64,000 bases of DNA from Staphylococcus simiae (GTDB lineage Bacteria > Bacillota > Bacilli > Staphylococcales > Staphylococcaceae), in assembly GCF_017357005.1 (NCBI RefSeq), contig NZ_CP071589.1, positions 2,542,001 through 2,606,000 on the forward strand, given 5' to 3'. Position numbers and translations under genes: made by a program. Position 1 is the first letter of the stretch, and each line of letters starts with the position of its first letter. The notes below the pieces were generated by a model, which was given only the letters and a program-made list of their open reading frames with translations, did no database searches and was not told where the DNA came from. Below, piece by piece: positions 18,241 to 28,018 of the stretch.

Positions 18241-19293
18241 ATGAAAATCGAACTTGGGTTAACTTCTTTTGCTGATAATGGACCTATTCATACACCTAAT
18301 GGTATTGAAAAGGCTATCCCACAAGCACAAAGAATAAGAAATATTGTTGAAGAAATAGAACTAGCAGATCAATTGGGGTTAGATATTTATGGTTTAGGAG
18401 AGCATCATCGTCAAGATTACGCTGTATCTGATCCTGTAACTGTTCTGGCTGCTGCAGCAAGTAGAACGAAAAATATTAAGCTATCATCAGCTGTCACAGT
18501 ATTATCATCAGATGACCCTGTACGTGTTTATGAACGATTCTCAACTTTAGATGCTGTGTCAAATGGTCGAGCTGAAATCATGGTTGGTAGAGGCTCATTT
18601 ATCGAATCCTTTCCATTATTCGGCTTTAATTTAGACGATTATGAAACTTTATTTAATGAAAAATTGGAACTACTGTTACAAATCAACCAACATGAAGTCA
18701 TCACTTGGGAGGGCTCACTTAGACCTAGTTTAAAACAAGCTGCTGTATACCCACGAACTGAACATGGTGATTTACCAATATGGATTGCTACTGGAGGCAC
18801 TCCGGAGTCTTCTTTAAGAGCTGGCGCTTTAGGTTTACCTATTGTATATGCTATCATTGGTGGCAACCCTATGCGTTTTACACGTAATATCGAAGTATAT
18901 AAACAAGTTGCTGAAGCCTATGGCCATAATAGTGAACAGTTACCTATCGCCGTACATTCTTGGGGCTACATTGCTGAAACTGATGAACAAGCCCGACATG
19001 AGTTCTTCCCTTCTTTGAAAGCACACCAAGACGTACTGGGAAAAGAGCGAGGTTGGCCACCTTATGATGAAAATTCATTTGAACGTGAAATTGGCAACCA
19101 AGGTGCACTTTACTTAGGTAGTCCTGAAACTGTAGCACAGAAAATCATTATGACGATAGAAGGTTTAGGTATTAACCGTTTTATGATGCACATACCTGTA
19201 GGGTCTATGCCACACGATAAAACAATGGAAGCTATTCGATTGTTTGGCGAAAGAGTAAAACCTATCGTTGATAAGCACTTTAATAATAATTAA
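18241..19293 (+). CDS. LLM-class flavin-dependent oxidoreductase
   Basis: Bacterial luciferase-like monooxygenase of 350 residues, a TIM barrel that uses FMNH2 or F420-type flavin. Family marks include LGLDIYGLGEHHRQDYAVSDP (about 46-66), the strand NIKLSSAVTVLSSDDPVRVYE and MVGRGSF. The substrate cannot be read from sequence. A flavin reductase gene lies 0.5 kb downstream on the other strand and could supply reduced flavin. Followed 20 bp later by a small DoxX-like gene, probably co-transcribed. Confidence 0.9.
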   Translation: MKIELGLTSFADNGPIHTPNGIEKAIPQAQRIRNIVEEIELADQLGLDIYGLGEHHRQDYAVSDPVTVLAAAASRTKNIKLSSAVTVLSSDDPVRVYERFSTLDAVSNGRAEIMVGRGSFIESFPLFGFNLDDYETLFNEKLELLLQINQHEVITWEGSLRPSLKQAAVYPRTEHGDLPIWIATGGTPESSLRAGALGLPIVYAIIGGNPMRFTRNIEVYKQVAEAYGHNSEQLPIAVHSWGYIAETDEQARHEFFPSLKAHQDVLGKERGWPPYDENSFEREIGNQGALYLGSPETVAQKIIMTIEGLGINRFMMHIPVGSMPHDKTMEAIRLFGERVKPIVDKHFNNN

Positions 19294-19313
19294 CTATTTG
19301 GAGGAAATGAATT

Positions 19314-19676
19314 ATGATTTTACGTTATGTAACAAATTTAAAAATTGCTAAAGAACTATACGAAGCGAGTAAACCAAAATTAAAAGGTGACCAAGGTATG
19401 CAAGATACATTTTCAAATGTCTTTGGTTTACCATCAAGCATGGTTAAATATGTAGGCGCTGCTGAAGCTGCAACAGCTGCTTTATATTCAGTAAGTTTCT
19501 TAAACAAAAACGTTTCAAGACTTGCTTCTTTATCAACGATTGGTATTTTAAGTGTCGCTGCCTATAAACACTTCGAAGCTGGCCAAGGTAAAAAAGGTGC
19601 ACAACATGCACTTGATTTAGTTGGACTTGCTACATTAAGCCTATTAGATACTATTGGTGGTAGCAAAAACAAATAA
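19314..19676 (+). CDS. DoxX-like small membrane protein
   Basis: 120-residue protein with three or four short hydrophobic segments (about 45-62, 68-87, 97-112) and the signature HFEAGQGKKGAQHA. It is a paralogue of the gene at 58279, which has HHFKAGHGFKGAKAA at the same place. DoxX relatives often accompany oxidoreductases and thiol or redox functions. It is 20 bp behind the luciferase-like monooxygenase with GGAGG before the ATG, so the two probably form an operon. Exact role unknown. Confidence 0.75.
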   Translation: MILRYVTNLKIAKELYEASKPKLKGDQGMQDTFSNVFGLPSSMVKYVGAAEAATAALYSVSFLNKNVSRLASLSTIGILSVAAYKHFEAGQGKKGAQHALDLVGLATLSLLDTIGGSKNK

Positions 19677-19691
19677 TTAACTATTGAATTA

Positions 19692-19727
19692 ACCCCCTGC
19701 AAATCATTAATTTACAGGGGGGATTTT
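19692..19727 (+). terminator. Terminator of the LLM/DoxX operon
   Basis: ACCCCCTGCAAAT ... ATTTACAGGGGGG hairpin followed by ATTTTTG. Confidence 0.9.
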
Positions 19728-19771
19728 TGTATAAATGCGCTCAAAATATTCATTGATACTCATGCCAATTT

Positions 19772-20389
19772 TTATTCTATTGGTCTATCTATAGTAAATA
19801 TGTCACCTATATTAGCATAGTCATTACCCGCTAAACGTGATACTGCGTTTAAATGCGTAGCATCTATTTTATAATTCTCTTTATATACATCATCTTCTAT
19901 ATGATATGTCACAACTTCACCAATGATTAAATCCGCACCATTGTCTTCGGAACCTAAAACAATAATTTGATCTAAGCGGCACTCTAAACGAATACTCGCT
20001 TCTTTAATACCGGGCGTTTTAATATTGGTTGATGGTATTGTTGTAAAAGTGGTGCGATTCAACTCACTATCACTGTATGGCAAAGGTGCTGCCGTTTCAT
20101 TAATATCAGCAACATTATTTTTATCAGTAATATGTACAACAAAGTCACCATTACTATCGATATTAACTGCTGTATCCTTACGTTTTCCGTTAGATCGTTG
20201 TACAGCTATCGCTATCATTGGCGGTTCATTGTTAACAATATTAAAGAAACTAAAAGGTGCTGCATTCATAGATTGATCTTGATTCATTGTAGTGACGAAT
20301 GCTATAGGTCTAGGAATAATTGACCCTATCAATAGTTTATAATTATCTTTAGCAGACATGTCGTTGGCATTGAATGTTGGCATCATCAT
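19772..20389 (-). CDS. Flavin reductase-like FMN-binding protein
   Basis: 205-residue protein of the flavin reductase-like (split-barrel FMN) family. Marks are GSIIPRPIAFVTTMNQDQSMNAAPFS (about 22-47) and NEPPMIAIAVQRSNGKRKDT. It probably binds FMN and reduces it with NAD(P)H, or acts as a flavin-dependent oxidoreductase. Three ATGs in a row follow AAAGGTG; the second or third may be the true start. It is 18 bp behind msrA on the same strand, so the two are likely co-transcribed. Confidence 0.85.
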   Translation of the reverse strand: MMMPTFNANDMSAKDNYKLLIGSIIPRPIAFVTTMNQDQSMNAAPFSFFNIVNNEPPMIAIAVQRSNGKRKDTAVNIDSNGDFVVHITDKNNVADINETAAPLPYSDSELNRTTFTTIPSTNIKTPGIKEASIRLECRLDQIIVLGSEDNGADLIIGEVVTYHIEDDVYKENYKIDATHLNAVSRLAGNDYANIGDIFTIDRPIE

Positions 20390-20407
20390 TCACACCTTTC
20401 TTTATTT

Positions 20408-20893
20408 TTAATTGTCATATCTATATTTATATAATAACTCTGGATGAATGTGACACATCGCGATATCTTCTGGATATTTTTTCAAATGTTGTTGATGTTC
20501 TTCACTACTTTTAACATAATTAGATAGAGGTAAGACTTCTACTGCAATACGCGCTCTATCTTGTCTCTGATTGATAAATTGTCGTGCTTCAATTAAATGT
20601 TGGTTCACTACGCTATAAATACCTGTACGATATTTACGACCAACATCATTACCTTGGCGATTGATGCTATATGGGTCTATAATTTCGAATAAATATGTCA
20701 TAATGTCAAATACCGTTAATTTACATTGATCAAAATCTATTTTCACACATTCAACGTAGCCATCATAATCTCCTTGTAAATCTAAAGATGAACCATTTGC
20801 ACGCCCTGCTTCTGTAGATATAATTCCAGGAATTGTTGAAAAAAATGCTTCAACACCCCATAAACATCCACCAGCTACATAAATCGTCTCCAT
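20408..20893 (-). CDS. msrA: Peptide methionine-S-sulfoxide reductase
   Basis: 161-residue MsrA that reduces methionine-S-sulfoxide in proteins. The catalytic motif is GGCLWGVEAFF (Cys10), with Leu where many relatives have Phe. DPYSINRQGNDVGRKYRTGIY (about 73-93) is the substrate-pocket motif. Candidate resolving cysteines are at about 50 and 147. Staphylococci usually carry several msrA paralogues, and which one this is cannot be decided here. Lies between a GNAT gene and the flavin reductase on the same strand. Confidence 0.92.
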   Translation of the reverse strand: METIYVAGGCLWGVEAFFSTIPGIISTEAGRANGSSLDLQGDYDGYVECVKIDFDQCKLTVFDIMTYLFEIIDPYSINRQGNDVGRKYRTGIYSVVNQHLIEARQFINQRQDRARIAVEVLPLSNYVKSSEEHQQHLKKYPEDIAMCHIHPELLYKYRYDN

Positions 20894-20992
20894 TTCCGTC
20901 TCCTTATATATAAAAGTATAGATACGTTGCTTGCTAGTCTATCAGCTATTTTTTCATAATGATAGTACTTTTACTTCATTATCTATTGTCAC

Positions 20993-21478
20993 TCAATAAA
21001 CATCTTTTACTAAGTTATACCAGGTGATGCCACCATGAGAAGACTCAGAAACACCTTCATTAATATAACCATAATGTTCGTAGAGTGATACTAATTCATT
21101 TTTACAAGTTAATGTGACAGCTGTGCGTTGATGTTGTTGCGCCAGTTGTTCAAAATATTTTAACAAGCGTCCAGCAATACCTTGGTGCCTATATTCAGGT
21201 GCTACAGCAACACCTAAGATACTCAAATAACCGCCTTGCTCAGGATTATAATCAATATGCTCAAATAAGTCGTCGGTAATGTATCTTTGAGTTATGACTG
21301 GTCCATTAATATACCCCGCAATTGCTCCATTATCTTCTAAAACGATAAACGTATCATTGATACAATTAATTCTCTCTCTTAACGCTTCAGCTGACGCACG
21401 CTCTTCTTCTGAAAAGCCTATATTTTCAATTCTAATCAATTCATCTAAATCATTTAAAGTTGCATGCCTAAAATGCAT
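20993..21478 (-). CDS. GNAT-family N-acetyltransferase
   Basis: 161-residue acetyltransferase. The acetyl-CoA binding motif reads LGVAVAPEYRHQGIAGRLL (about 101-119), with the Q/RxxGxG/A core RHQGIAG. The start at 21478 (MHFRHATLNDLDEL) is preceded by AAGGGGTG and removes a 12-residue non-conserved extension. It resembles arylalkylamine- or PhnO-like acetyltransferases, but the substrate is unknown. Confidence 0.85.
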   Translation of the reverse strand: MHFRHATLNDLDELIRIENIGFSEEERASAEALRERINCINDTFIVLEDNGAIAGYINGPVITQRYITDDLFEHIDYNPEQGGYLSILGVAVAPEYRHQGIAGRLLKYFEQLAQQHQRTAVTLTCKNELVSLYEHYGYINEGVSESSHGGITWYNLVKDVY

Positions 21479-21615
21479 ATCATCACCCCTTCTAATACTA
21501 TGACATATTATCATATAAAATCATCTTACAATCGACATATTTATTATGACAACTACATTGATTTTATAGTGTTATATTTTAATTCTTTATTGTTTTATGT
21601 AGTGACATTAGCAAT

Positions 21616-21658
21616 ATATAAAAACTCGCTCCATATCTCTATTAATACGGAGCGAGTT
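21616..21658 (-). terminator. Adhesin gene terminator
   Basis: AACTCGCTCC ... GGAGCGAGTT hairpin followed by TTTTTATA on the minus strand, 40 bp after the adhesin stop. Confidence 0.88.
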
Positions 21659-21697
21659 AATCTTCTTTAACAATTTTTTTATTTAGTTAAAATTTAA

Positions 21698-24600
21698 TTA
21701 TTTTTCTTCTTTTTTCTTACGTCTACCGAACATGAACAATGATCCTAACGCTGCAAGTAAACCACCAAATAATGTTCCATTATTAGCAGTATCATTGTTA
21801 CCAGTTTCAGGTAATCCTTCATCATGACCGTGTTTTGGCTCTCCATGTCCATCATGATGATCATGTTCTGGTGTTCCTTCATGATGGTCTGAATCGCTGT
21901 CGGAATCTGAGTCTGAATCGCTGTCCGAATCTGAGTCGCTATCTGAGTCTGAGTCGCTATCGGAATCTGAATCGCTGTCTGAATCTGAATCACTGTCTGA
22001 ATCGGAATCGCTATCTGAGTCTGAGTCGCTATCTGAGTCGGAATCACTGTCTGAATCTGAGTCACTGTCTGAGTCTGAGTCACTGTCTGAATCTGAGTCG
22101 CTATCTGAGTCGGAATCACTGTCTGAGTCGGAATCGCTATCGGAATCTGAATCACTGTCTGAGTCTGAGTCGCTATCGGAATCTGAATCACTATCGGAAT
22201 CTGAATCGCTGTCTGAATCTGAGTCACTGTCGGAATCTGAATCACTGTCTGAATCTGAATCGCTATCTGAGTCGGAATCGCTGTCTGAGTCTGAATCGCT
22301 GTCAGAGTCGGAATCGCTATCTGAGTCTGAGTCGCTATCGGAATCTGAATCGCTATCGGAATCTGAATCACTGTCAGAGTCTGAGCCACTATCTGAGTCT
22401 GAGTCACTGTCGGAATCTGAATCGCTGTCGGAATCTGAGTCACTATCGGAATCTGAGTCACTGTCGGAATCTGAGTCACTATCGGAATCTGAGTCACTGT
22501 CGGAATCTGAGTCACTGTCTGAGTCTGAGTCGCTATCGGAATCTGAGTCGCTGTCTGAATCTGAATCGCTGTCTGAGTCTGAATCACTGTCTGAGTCTGA
22601 GTCGCTATCGGAATCGGAATCGCTGTCTGAATCTGAATCGCTATCTGAGTCTGAGTCACTATCTGAGTCTGAATCAGAATCACTGTCTGAATCTGAATCG
22701 CTGTCTGAATCTGAGTCACTGTCTGAATCGGAATCGCTGTCTGAATCTGAGTCACTGTCGGAATCTGAGTCGCTGTCTGAATCTGAATCGCTATCGGAAT
22801 CGGAGTCACTGTCGGAATCTGAGTCGCTATCTGAATCGGAATCACTGTCTGAGTCACTATCTGAATCTGAGTCACTGTCTGAGTCTGAGTCGCTATCTGA
22901 ATCGGAATCACTGTCTGAGTCGCTATCTGAGTCCGAGTCGCTATCTGAGTCTGAATCGCTATCTGAGTCTGAGTCGCTGTCGGAATCAGAATCACTGTCT
23001 GAATCTGAGTCACTATCGGAATCTGAGTCACTGTCGGAATCTGAATCGCTATCTGAGTCTGAATCGCTGTCCGAATCAGAATCACTATCTGAGTCTGAGT
23101 CGCTATCGGAATCTGAGTCGCTGTCTGAATCTGAGTCGGAATCGCTATCGGAATCTGAATCACTGTCTGAGTCTGAGTCGCTATCGGAATCTGAATCGCT
23201 GTCTGAGTCTGAATCACTATCAGGTATTTCACCGCTACTATCACTTGAGCCGTTTTGGAATTGATAGAAATTCGTTAGATTTGTTGCAACTCTATGGTTA
23301 TTTATATCTTGTACTGTTACTTTCCAATCAAGTGAAGCTTGACCATATGTGAAATCATCATCTTCAAATGCTGTTTGTTGCACAATATATCTTTTACCAT
23401 TCATTAAATTCGAACCAAAATCAATAGTTGCAGTTTTGTTATTGTTAGTATAATTGACTTTAAATTGACTCGTAACATCTTTCAATTTACTGTAGTCAGG
23501 ATAGAAACTATCAACCATATCATTTGCGCTAACTTCATAAATTTTAAAATTACTTTTACTTGGATCAAAATGTAACTTACTTAAATTAGTTTCAAATTTT
23601 GTATTGTAATAATCTTTACCACTATTACCAGCTTCATTAATATAAGCCGCTACTGTTTTACTATGATTTACTGGATCAACATAGTTCGTAAATCCTTCAA
23701 TAATTGACTTTTTATTATTATTGTAATTAACCACTACATTTTTATTAAATGTTTCACCAGCAAATGTGTAACTCATAGGGTAAACTTTATTATCTACAGT
23801 TGTTTTCTCTTGTCTATTAAAGGCTGTCATATTGACATAACCTTTGATATTATCATATTTATCAACAATATCAGTAAAGGTATAATTTATCGTATTCGTC
23901 GCCTTGTCATAAACACCATTTGCCAACACTTCGCTACCATTACCATAATAAATTTTGTAAGTATCTGATGGTAACGTCAATGTTCCCGGTCTTAAATAAT
24001 CACCAAAAGTCATTTTAAAAGTGTCTCCGGCTTTAACACTATTATCGACTGTGAAATCAAATTTAGCTCTCATATAACCATTTGCTTTAGGTCTGAATTC
24101 TTCCACACCATTTTGTGAATAACCACTTGGATTAACATCTAAAGTCATATTAGTCGCTTTTACTAAATCACTAACATCTTGACCTGTTGCTGCCGCAGCC
24201 ACGAATGCTGTTGGTTGTGCAGTTGTTGTACCTTGTGGATTTGTAACTGCTAATCTTCTAAAAGTTCTAGGTGCTGTAGCATAGGCACTATTAGCTTCTG
24301 CTTTTTGTGCATAATTTTTTAACAATTCTGCCTTAACATCTTTATTTGTTAAATTATTAAAATCAATATCCGTATCTTTTAAAGATGTTTTTACTTCTTC
24401 TGTTGACACATTAGTATTATTAGCGATGTAATTAGCTAAAGCTGTTTTCTTAGACTCTGTTGTTGGTTTGTTAACGATATTTTCAATAGCTGTATTTGAC
24501 TGTTCATAATTTTTTTCTTGAGTGATTATTTCGGTATTAGTACTTGCTGTTGATTTTGCCATATCTTTATTAGATGCAAGTTCATTGTTAATAGCTGTTC

Positions 24601-25156
24601 GTGTTTCAACTTTACTATTGTCAATTTGAGGTTGTGGCGCAGATTCTGTTCTTGTGGCTGATGTTTCTGTAGTTTTCTTATTTTCTTTATCTTGTGTTGT
24701 CACAGTAGATGCTGTTTCTGTTGTAGAATCTACTGATTTATCTTCTTGTATTGTTTTTTCATCTTCAATTTCAGATGTTTTAACTGTCGAACTTTCGTCC
24801 TTAGTATTACTCATATTACTTTGAGGTTGCTCATCTTTTGATACAACATCAGTTTTACCCTGTCTTTCAGGTGTTACTTGTGATTCTTGATTATCAACAT
24901 TTTTCATAGTTGTTGCTTCAGTTGGTGTTTCCGTTGCTCCTTCAGAATTAACTGAATTTGCTTCATTCGTTTGATTGTCATTCAAAGTTGCAGTATGTAT
25001 CTCACTTGCTTCTGCTTCCTTATTTGCTCCAAAAAGTACTGCTGTTCCTACCAAAATAGATGCTGTTCCTACAGTAAATTTTCTGATTGAATACTTATTC
25101 AATTTGTTTGATTGGAAATCCACTCTCTTTTTAATAGGTCCAATTCTTTTTTTCAT
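21698..25156 (-). CDS. Ser-Asp repeat MSCRAMM adhesin (Clf/Sdr type)
   Basis: Wall-anchored adhesin of 1152 residues. YSIRK-G/S signal (YSIRK 22-26, cleavage near AEA at 50), a disordered Thr/Ser/Glu-rich N1 region (51-300), Ig-like N2-N3 domains (about 310-630) with the latch-related motif [17 protein letters not shown] (423-439). An SD repeat stalk of 445 residues (646-1090) follows with no B repeats between, then a His-rich spacer (1091-1114), LPETG (1115-1119), a hydrophobic helix and RRKKKEEK. The architecture is that of ClfA/ClfB, but the A domain is not one I can assign to a named protein. The ligand, perhaps fibrinogen or keratin, is unknown. AAGGAG precedes the ATG. Confidence 0.93.
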   Translation of the reverse strand: MKKRIGPIKKRVDFQSNKLNKYSIRKFTVGTASILVGTAVLFGANKEAEASEIHTATLNDNQTNEANSVNSEGATETPTEATTMKNVDNQESQVTPERQGKTDVVSKDEQPQSNMSNTKDESSTVKTSEIEDEKTIQEDKSVDSTTETASTVTTQDKENKKTTETSATRTESAPQPQIDNSKVETRTAINNELASNKDMAKSTASTNTEIITQEKNYEQSNTAIENIVNKPTTESKKTALANYIANNTNVSTEEVKTSLKDTDIDFNNLTNKDVKAELLKNYAQKAEANSAYATAPRTFRRLAVTNPQGTTTAQPTAFVAAAATGQDVSDLVKATNMTLDVNPSGYSQNGVEEFRPKANGYMRAKFDFTVDNSVKAGDTFKMTFGDYLRPGTLTLPSDTYKIYYGNGSEVLANGVYDKATNTINYTFTDIVDKYDNIKGYVNMTAFNRQEKTTVDNKVYPMSYTFAGETFNKNVVVNYNNNKKSIIEGFTNYVDPVNHSKTVAAYINEAGNSGKDYYNTKFETNLSKLHFDPSKSNFKIYEVSANDMVDSFYPDYSKLKDVTSQFKVNYTNNNKTATIDFGSNLMNGKRYIVQQTAFEDDDFTYGQASLDWKVTVQDINNHRVATNLTNFYQFQNGSSDSSGEIPDSDSDSDSDSDSDSDSDSDSDSDSDSDSDSDSDSDSDSDSDSDSDSDSDSDSDSDSDSDSDSDSDSDSDSDSDSDSDSDSDSDSDSDSDSDSDSDSDSDSDSDSDSDSDSDSDSDSDSDSDSDSDSDSDSDSDSDSDSDSDSDSDSDSDSDSDSDSDSDSDSDSDSDSDSDSDSDSDSDSDSDSDSDSDSDSDSDSDSDSDSDSDSDSDSDSDSDSDSDSDSDSDSDSDSDSDSDSDSDSDSDSDSDSDSDSDSDSDSDSDSDSDSDSDSDSDSDSDSGSDSDSDSDSDSDSDSDSDSDSDSDSDSDSDSDSDSDSDSDSDSDSDSDSDSDSDSDSDSDSDSDSDSDSDSDSDSDSDSDSDSDSDSDSDSDSDSDSDSDSDSDSDSDSDSDSDSDSDSDSDSDSDSDSDSDSDSDSDSDSDSDSDSDSDSDSDSDSDSDSDSDSDHHEGTPEHDHHDGHGEPKHGHDEGLPETGNNDTANNGTLFGGLLAALGSLFMFGRRKKKEEK
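21887..23221 (-). repeat. Ser-Asp coding repeat, 445 codons
   Basis: An 18-bp-like period of Ser (TCN/AGY) and Asp (GAY) codons. The amino-acid pattern is pure Ser-Asp apart from a single Asp to Gly change (GGC; near 22385). Silent changes are scattered along it, so it is not a freshly copied array. The same DNA stays open in two other frames, giving long false ORFs. Confidence 0.97.
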
Positions 25157-25693
25157 TTACATTCTCCTTCGTCCAACAATTTAAAACAATTTAATATCAC
25201 ATATTTTTAAAAATATGAATACATATAGTTTTATACTGTTGTATTTTACATAATTAACTATGTATCAATCATATTATTAGTTTATACTAATATCGTCAAC
25301 TTTATATTTTTTATATTAAAATAAATTTTAATTGAATTGTTTATTTATTTCTAATTTTGATTAAATGAAAAGCATGATCAATACGGTCAAATATTCATTT
25401 TTGCTGCAAAAACAATTTAACAAAGTTATAATTTTTTACAGTTCTATCTAAATGAACTTCTTTTCATTGCTCTCTTTTTAGTATTTGATTCTTTTTAAAA
25501 ATCAATTTTTTATATCACTCTTTTATCTTAAAAACAAAAATTTATTTCTATAATGTTAATTTTTTTATTAACTTTAAAAACAAAATCAAAATTTAATTTG
25601 TGTCTATCTCTTGAACTTTTTTATCTTGATTTGTAAATGGATTAATATAACTCACTAATTTTTGATATAAAATAACTCATTAAATATCTGAAC
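25157..25693. other. AT-rich adhesin upstream region
   Basis: About 540 bp, mostly A and T, between the adhesin and the aldo/keto reductase gene. An inverted repeat TATTAGTTTATACTAATA lies at 25275-25292, about 120 bp before the adhesin start, and may be a regulator site. No ORF with a ribosome binding site was seen. Confidence 0.5.
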
Positions 25694-25731
25694 AAAAAAA
25701 GACTGCCAACAAATGTTGTTGACAGCCTTTT
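25694..25731 (-). terminator. Aldo/keto reductase terminator
   Basis: GGCTGTCAACAACATTTGTTGGCAGTC hairpin region followed by seven T on the minus strand, 22 bp after the stop. Confidence 0.88.
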
Positions 25732-25752
25732 AAATATAAATAAATTATTATA

Positions 25753-26844
25753 TTAATATTTTTGAATGATATTTGGTTTTTTAGACATCAGTTGATTATA
25801 TGCTGCTAGATATGATTTTTCTGCATTCGATGCTCTATCATAAGCGTTCATAGCACGATGCCATAATGGATAGATAGGTTCTGGTGTCGTTAATGTTGAA
25901 ATCATATCAATTTCTTCAGAAGTTAATTGTAATTGATATGAGGCAATATTATCTTGTAACTGTTCTTTTGAACGTGCTGCTAAGACAATCGAATCAACAT
26001 TAGGTCTTTGGCGTAACCACGCTAAAACAACTTGTGGTACTGATACACTATGGGTATGAGCAATCTGTGTCAATACATCAATCAAGTTATAAAATAGATC
26101 AGCATCCTTAATATACGGTTCAGCCCAACCATCACCTTGACGTGTACCTTTGTCACCTTGTCTATGTTGCTTGGTAATTTTTCCTGTTAACATACCTTCA
26201 CCTAATGGAGACCAAATACTATTACCAATACCAAGTTCTTTACCAGCAGGCAATAATTCATATTCAGCTTCTCTAGACTCAGGTGTATAGTAAATTTGTT
26301 GAGCTATTGGTGGTGCTAAGTGGTTTTGTACAGCATAAGTATGCGTCTTAGCTAATGACCAACCACTATAATTTGACACACCCCAATAACGTATTTTCCC
26401 ACCACGAATCAAATCGTTCATCGTTTGTACCGTTTCTTCAACAGGTACCTGACCATCCCATACGTGAACATAATATAAATCAACATAATCTGTACCTAAA
26501 CGTTTAAGAGAATGATCAATTGAACGTTCAATGTTAAGTCGAGATGCTCCTATATTATTAGGGTTATTATCATATGGAAAACCTGTTTTGGTACTGATAA
26601 CCATTTGCTCTCGTTTATTGCGAATAGATTTTCCTAAAGCTTTTTCAGCATCACCTTTAGCATACAAGTTCGCCGTATCAAATTGGTTGATGCCTTCATC
26701 TAACGCATAATCAATCATACGATCAATATCTTTTTTAGACATACCGCCAGCATTTTCAAAGCCATGTGTAGCAGCAAAAGGAATTGTACCTAAAGCATAT
26801 TTTGAAACATTCAGTCCAGAGTTCCCTAGTAACGTATAATCCAT
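25753..26844 (-). CDS. Aldo/keto reductase
   Basis: 363-residue NADPH-dependent oxidoreductase with a TIM-barrel fold. Marks are FDTANLYAKGDAEKALGKS (Asp-Tyr of the catalytic tetrad at about 55-60), VDLYYVHVWD (His tetrad member), IRYWGVSNYSGW and IWSPLGEGMLTGK. It resembles the YhdN/Tas branch. The last 35 residues extend beyond the usual barrel end. Substrate unknown. Monocistronic with its own terminator; GGAGG lies before the ATG. Confidence 0.88.
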   Translation of the reverse strand: MDYTLLGNSGLNVSKYALGTIPFAATHGFENAGGMSKKDIDRMIDYALDEGINQFDTANLYAKGDAEKALGKSIRNKREQMVISTKTGFPYDNNPNNIGASRLNIERSIDHSLKRLGTDYVDLYYVHVWDGQVPVEETVQTMNDLIRGGKIRYWGVSNYSGWSLAKTHTYAVQNHLAPPIAQQIYYTPESREAEYELLPAGKELGIGNSIWSPLGEGMLTGKITKQHRQGDKGTRQGDGWAEPYIKDADLFYNLIDVLTQIAHTHSVSVPQVVLAWLRQRPNVDSIVLAARSKEQLQDNIASYQLQLTSEEIDMISTLTTPEPIYPLWHRAMNAYDRASNAEKSYLAAYNQLMSKKPNIIQKY

Positions 26845-27013
26845 AACTTTTCCTCCTAAAATTCTTCAATGAATACATCATGAGTGTTTATTATTTTTAG
26901 CTTAATACTAAGTTATTCCCTATTAACATAGTTGTTAGACAAAAGTTAAGCATATATCAAAAGATTTATGAATCATCGTGCTATGATAATGAAAACAATT
27001 AGGAAGTTTATTT

Positions 27014-27394
27014 GTGACTAAAGCGTACAAAGTATTCCTTTCAGATATGACTCAAGATAGCCATCGACATAAATTAAATGTTCTTTTTCAATGGATTGAA
27101 CAACAGTTTCCAGAATTACAATGTACCATTAAATGGCATCAACCTATATTTACACATCACCAAACGTTTATTATTGGTTTTAGTATTGCTAAAAATCATG
27201 TCACTATATCACCAGAACCAGGCTGTTTAAAGTATGTCACTCAACGAATTCAAGATAACGGTTATAGTCACACTGAATTTATCTTTCGCATAAAATGGCA
27301 TGACTCCATTGATTACGACTTGTTGAGTGACATAATTAAGTTAAATATAACTGAAAAAGCAAATGTCACTACATTCTGGCATACTTCAAAGTAA
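27014..27394 (+). CDS. DUF1801/YdhG-like protein
   Basis: 126-residue protein of the YdhG/YjbR-like, frataxin-fold DUF1801 family. Marks are FPELQCTIKWHQPIFTHHQTFIIGFSIAKNHVTISPE (positions about 33-69). B. subtilis YdhG (Fra) is described as an iron chaperone for Fe-S assembly, and the same role is possible here. The start is GTG with AGGAAG nine bases upstream. It stands alone before the ica locus. Confidence 0.75.
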   Translation: MTKAYKVFLSDMTQDSHRHKLNVLFQWIEQQFPELQCTIKWHQPIFTHHQTFIIGFSIAKNHVTISPEPGCLKYVTQRIQDNGYSHTEFIFRIKWHDSIDYDLLSDIIKLNITEKANVTTFWHTSK

Positions 27395-27532
27395 AATTGT
27401 TAAATACACATGCTTATTACTATACGCTTCCATGACTGACACAACTATAAATCTTTTGATAATATTGGTTATCAGAGTTCTAATTGCTTACCCTAGTTAC
27501 CTCAATAACGTTAAAGTGACATATATCCCAAA

Positions 27533-27584
27533 CAAAAAAATCGGACTGACGAAAAAATTAACAATCTTTTCATCAATCCGATTT
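27533..27584. terminator. Terminator, icaR transcript end and opposite gene
   Basis: AAATCGGACTGACGAAAA / TTTTCATCAATCCGATTT hairpin. On the minus strand seven T residues follow, making it the first strong terminator after icaR. On the plus strand it lies 140 bp behind the DUF1801 gene. Confidence 0.85.
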
Positions 27585-28018
27585 ATTAAAATACTAAAAA
27601 TAGCACCTATCCTTGCGGTAGATACCGAATACTAAAGTAGTGTTCTTATATCGACTTTAGACGTGAGTATTCAGTATTTTATAGATAGAGACTCATATGA
27701 TGCACTTTATTTATATTGGATGTTATCCAAATAAAGTCTCGGTGATTACGTTACTTTAGGGGATAATACTTATACCATTAGGGTTAAATCAATGTTACGC
27801 ACTTACACGGTAATATTAGATGTCTTAAACAAGTTCCCAAAGAATAACCACAAATTATAATTGATATTTATTTTAATGTATTGTATTTTATTTATATATA
27901 TTACCTATATTTAAGAATCTCAATTCTGAGGTGTGTTGTCAACTATACTAATTTTTTAAAATTAATATCATGTCTTTTATTACAGAGAGAAGTCTTTTAT
28001 TACAAAAATATTACGTGT
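27585..28018 (-). promoter_or_regulatory. Long icaR 3' UTR with anti-SD motif
   Basis: No ORF lies between the icaR stop and its terminator, so the transcript has a 3' UTR of more than 430 nt. On the icaR strand, ATCCCCTA (27764 to 27757) is complementary to TAGGGGGT (28595 to 28588), the icaR Shine-Dalgarno. In S. aureus the icaR 3' UTR is known to pair with its 5' UTR through a UCCCCUG motif and repress translation. Another hairpin (CACTTTATTT...AAATAAAGTC) lies at about 27702-27738. Confidence 0.65.

Noticed and set aside
21745..23244. 499-codon ORF on the minus strand rich in Gln, Ile and Thr
   Set aside because: Other frame of the Ser-Asp repeat; its composition only reflects the codon pattern of the true adhesin frame.
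21835..23352. 505-codon ORF on the plus strand rich in Asn, Leu, Arg and Cys
   Set aside because: Antisense frame of the same Ser-Asp repeat; no ribosome binding site and no domain.
27363..27635. 90-codon ORF after the DUF1801 gene
   Set aside because: Overlaps the end of that gene and runs through a strong terminator hairpin; no ribosome binding site.
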